In this document: piece by piece, positions 60,670-64,000 of the stretch
Position numbering within the stretch: position 1 is the first letter of the stretch
Layout of the letters: the number at the start of each line of letters is the position of its first letter
Assembly: GCA_024234075.1 (NCBI GenBank)
Contig: JACKOV010000006.1
Coordinates: 120,637-184,636, forward strand
DNA length: 64,000 nucleotides
Direction of reading: 5' to 3'
Origin: Nevskiaceae bacterium
GTDB lineage: Bacteria; Pseudomonadota; Gammaproteobacteria; Steroidobacterales; Steroidobacteraceae
The notes under the pieces: generated by a model
What the model saw: the letters and a program-made list of their open reading frames with translations, nothing else
Told to the model about the DNA's origin: nothing
Database searches by the model: none
Made by a program: the position numbers and the translations under genes

Positions 60670-61371
60670 ATGGTAAGCGAACGGTTTGAAATGCGGATCG
60701 ACAGCGACCTTCTTGAGCGTCTGGACCAATGGCGGCAGGGGGAGGAAGACACGCCTTCCCGGGCGGAGGCAGTCCGTCGACTGATCGAGGCGGGTCTGGC
60801 GCACGACAACAAGGGGCGTGTCCCGCACCTGAGCGACGGCGAGAAGCTGATCGCGGTAATGCTGGGTGACTTGATCAAGAAGCTCGACGTAGAGACCGAG
60901 ACAAACGTGGACTTCGTGCAGAAGGTCATCTACGGCGGGCACTACTGGGCGCTCGGCTGGGAAATGCAGGGCATCTTCCACGGACACGCTGACAAGCAGA
61001 CCCGTGTGCGCTTCGTTGTCGATGTGCTCGACATGTGGTCATTCATGGAAGAGGCGTTCGAGAAGCTGAGCAAGGATGACAAGGCGCGCCTCGCCAAGGA
61101 AGCCGACCCGTGGGGTAAGCATGTTGAGTTTCCTGGCTTCGACGGCAACAACGAATCCGAGCATCTCGGTATCGCGCGCTTTCTCATTGAGGACATGGAT
61201 AGGTTCAATCGGTTCCGTGACCGAAAGCGCGAACTCAACTCGCATCACCCCACACTGGAGAGCTACGGAAAGATGCTTCGTGTGTTCGAGCCGATCAGGA
61301 AGACCCTTATCGGTCGCGGTCTGAGCGTCGAAGAAATGGTTGCGATCTTCAACGGCAGGAAGGCGAGCTGA
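60670..61371 (+). CDS. RHH-domain / YfbU-family fusion protein
   Basis: 233 residues. Residues 1-43 (FEMRIDSDLLERLDQWRQGEEDTPSRAEAVRRLIEAGL) form a ribbon-helix-helix DNA-binding domain. The rest (about 55-230) matches YfbU: LSDGEKLIAVMLGDLIKKL, VVDVLDMWSFMEEAFEKL, FPGFDGNNESEHLGIARFLI and SYGKMLRVFEPIRKTL. YfbU function is unclear, but E. coli YfbU overexpression has been linked to cell death. No SD precedes the ATG. The repeat-rich promoter suggests self-control. Confidence 0.8.
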   Translation: MVSERFEMRIDSDLLERLDQWRQGEEDTPSRAEAVRRLIEAGLAHDNKGRVPHLSDGEKLIAVMLGDLIKKLDVETETNVDFVQKVIYGGHYWALGWEMQGIFHGHADKQTRVRFVVDVLDMWSFMEEAFEKLSKDDKARLAKEADPWGKHVEFPGFDGNNESEHLGIARFLIEDMDRFNRFRDRKRELNSHHPTLESYGKMLRVFEPIRKTLIGRGLSVEEMVAIFNGRKAS

Positions 61372-61386
61372 TCGGGCATCGCAATG

Positions 61387-61474
61387 TGGCGGAGAGGGTG
61401 AGATTCGAACTCACGGAACCTTGCGGTTCGGCCGCTTTCAAGGCGGCTGCATTAGACCACTCTGCCACCTCTCC
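61387..61474 (-). tRNA. tRNA-Ser(TGA)
   Basis: 88-base tRNA with long variable arm: acceptor GGAGAGG/CCTCTCC, anticodon stem GCCGC/GCGGC, loop CTTGAAA (anticodon TGA, reads TCA), variable arm CGAACCGCAAGGTTCCG, T-loop TTCGAAT, encoded GCCA end. Its 5' half (39 bp) is repeated at 61590-61628. Confidence 0.95.
61436..61474. repeat. att-like repeat, copy in intact tRNA-Ser
   Basis: 39 bp, from the anticodon loop to the 5' end of tRNA-Ser, identical to 61590-61628. Confidence 0.85.
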
Positions 61475-61510
61475 ACTGATGCGATGCTAACAATTCGCCC
61501 ATAGCGACAA

Positions 61511-61547
61511 AAACAGCCCGAACTGGACCATCCCTAAGCGGCTGTTT
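61511..61547 (-). terminator. Intrinsic terminator after the tRNA-Ser fragment
   Basis: On the minus strand AAACAGCC, 21-base loop, GGCTGTTT followed by TTGTC; 8-bp perfect stem with a U-run. It would end transcripts from the original tRNA-Ser promoter. Confidence 0.6.
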
Positions 61548-61589
61548 CTGCTGCCCTTCCTGCCCTCCGGTGGCGTTTAACTGAGCACG

Positions 61590-61628
61590 TTTCAAGGCGG
61601 CTGCATTAGACCACTCTGCCACCTCTCC
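61590..61628. repeat. att-like repeat, tRNA-Ser 5' fragment
   Basis: Exact 39-bp copy of the tRNA-Ser 5' half. On its serS side lies the likely original promoter (minus -10 TATCAT at 61638-61643), so this copy marks the chromosomal side of an old integration event. Confidence 0.85.
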
Positions 61629-61685
61629 GCTGCATGTATGATACGCCCTGCCTGCACGCGCAGCGCGCGGCGGATCCTGTGTCAA

Positions 61686-62969
<1,284 letters not shown>

Positions 62970-63059
62970 CTTGAACTCTCCCGACGATTCGCGCCGCAAG
63001 GGTCCGGCCCGTCCGGGCGGGCCGCCTGTCAACCTTTGCGGTGCGCCATTGTAGCGATT

Positions 63060-64000
63060 TCAGGACTGCCCTTCCGGCTTCGACCCGGCAGGCGCCGGGG
63101 ACGACGATGGGCCATTGGCCCTGCCTCGCAGGCGCGCCAAGGCTTCGCCGATCTTGATCTCGAGCCCGCGGTTGACCGGACGGTAGTAGTGACGATCAGG
63201 CATCTCGTCAGGCAGGTAGCGTTCGCCGGTCGCAAAAGCGTCCGGCTCGGCATGCGCGTAACGATAGCCCTTGCCGTACCCGAGGTCTTTCATCAGCCGG
63301 GTCGGCGCATTGCGGAACCGCAGCGGTACATCCAGCGTGCCGAACTTCTCGACATCGGCCCGGGCTTCCGCATAGCCGACATAGACCGCATTGCTCTTGG
63401 GCGCGCAGGCGAGATAGACGACGGCATTGGCCAGCGCGAGTTCGCCTTCCGGACTGCCGAGCCGGTCGTAGGCTTCCCAGGCGTCGATCGCGATCTGCAG
63501 GCCGCGCGGATCGGCCAGGGCGATGTCCTCGACGGCCATGCGCGCGATGCGGCGTGCCAGATAGGCAGGATCGCAGCCGCCGTCGATCATCCGGCAGAAC
63601 CAGTACAGCGCCGCATCCGGGTCGGTGCCGCGGACGCACTTGTGCAGCGCCGAGATCTGGTCGTAGAACTGTTCGCCACCTTTGTCGAAGCGCCGGCGCG
63701 TACCGCCGGCGACCTCGACCGCCTGGGCCAGGGTGATGGTCCGCCGACCCTCGTCACCCGGCACCGCGAGATCGGCGGCGATCTCCAGCATGTTGAGGGC
63801 CCGCCGCCCATCGCCATCGGCCGCCCGCGCCAGCAGCTGCAGGGCATCGCCATCGATCCTCAGGGCGTCCTGGCCCAAGCCGCGTTCCACATCGCCGAGC
63901 GCCCGGCGCATGAGATCCTCCAGGTCTTCGGGCGTCAGCGACTTCAATACGTAGACACGCGCCCGCGACAACAGCGCGCTGACCACCTCGAACGACGGAT
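63060..64000 (-). CDS. rarA: Replication-associated recombination protein RarA (partial)
   Basis: The C-terminal 313 residues of an AAA+ clamp-loader-like ATPase (MgsA/RarA) that acts at stalled forks; the ATPase core lies beyond the window. Visible: ALLSRARVYVLKSL, ADGDGRRALNMLEIA (sensor 2), FYDQISALHKCVRGTDPDAALYWFCRMID, and YRYAHAEPDAFATGERYLPDEM. rarA next to serS is a common gammaproteobacterial order. Confidence 0.94.
   Translation of the reverse strand, partial: PSFEVVSALLSRARVYVLKSLTPEDLEDLMRRALGDVERGLGQDALRIDGDALQLLARAADGDGRRALNMLEIAADLAVPGDEGRRTITLAQAVEVAGGTRRRFDKGGEQFYDQISALHKCVRGTDPDAALYWFCRMIDGGCDPAYLARRIARMAVEDIALADPRGLQIAIDAWEAYDRLGSPEGELALANAVVYLACAPKSNAVYVGYAEARADVEKFGTLDVPLRFRNAPTRLMKDLGYGKGYRYAHAEPDAFATGERYLPDEMPDRHYYRPVNRGLEIKIGEALARLRGRANGPSSSPAPAGSKPEGQS

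Noticed and set aside
61452..61685. 77-codon frame across the tRNA-Ser fragments
   Set aside because: GEVAEWSNAAAL is the usual false protein read from tRNA-Ser DNA.

Overview
The window reads as a chromosomal segment of a GC-rich gammaproteobacterium. The support is the Tol-Pal cluster joined to ruvCAB, a monofunctional RelA, fabA-fabB, serS next to rarA, pcnB-folK, and a cysteine-containing Fnr. A Xanthomonadales-like or neighbouring lineage is plausible, but I cannot prove it from sequence alone. Core genes are dense, strongly GC-rich and often overlap by 1-4 bases. Many start with GTG or TTG, and several starts are corrected here from homology and Shine-Dalgarno (SD) sites.

Layout. 0.1-2.4 kb: pcnB-folK (minus), divergent from tRNA-Glu. 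2.5-3.8 kb: a Yip1-type membrane protein. 3.9-13.6 kb (minus): a long chain, in transcription order ruvC-ruvA-ruvB-ybgC-tolQ-tolR-tolA-tolB-pal-cpoB-queE-queC-DUF3313, then tRNA-Lys. 13.8-16.0 kb: relA (plus). 16.1-21.7 kb (minus): sucA-sucB-lpdA, the 2-oxoglutarate dehydrogenase complex. 21.8-26.1 kb: two envelope proteins, tRNA-Arg and tRNA-Ala, a membrane-anchored histidine phosphatase, a 25-residue membrane peptide and an RluF-type pseudouridine synthase. 26.3-31.3 kb (plus): an ArsR-type regulator, then a Fur-box-preceded set PepSY-TM / DUF2271 / DUF4198 / ApbE / membrane flavodoxin-reductase. This looks like a flavinylated transmembrane electron-transfer system for iron. 31.4-35.9 kb: putA and katA, the latter behind an OxyR-like site. 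36.0-41.0 kb (minus): fnr-type regulator, then fabA-fabB-nadA-nadB, with Fnr-like boxes before both units. 41.1-46.4 kb: a PNPOx-like protein, a decayed gene, and CopD-like / cupin / TonB receptor genes divergent from a Crp-like regulator across a shared Fur-like box. 46.5-46.7 kb: a short transcript-like unit with an extreme SD sequence and a strong terminator. 46.8-53.6 kb: assorted metabolic, sensor and transporter genes.

Accessory region, 53.6-61.6 kb: an IS3-family element, a TIR/nucleoside-deoxyribosyltransferase-like gene cut at its 5' end, an IS21-family element that split a small gene with a 6-bp target duplication, a run of small phage/plasmid-type genes (one frameshifted), and a ribbon-helix-helix/YfbU fusion behind a promoter full of TACGG repeats. 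The region ends at tRNA-Ser, 39 bp of which is duplicated 115 bp away, a scar of site-specific integration. No integrase is present. The core resumes with serS and rarA (cut by the window end).

Most distinctive systems: the Fur/ApbE/PepSY electron-transfer set, the Fnr-controlled fabA promoter with an embedded perfect inverted repeat, the RHH-YfbU gene with its operator array, and the 13-base anti-16S sequence at 46.48 kb.
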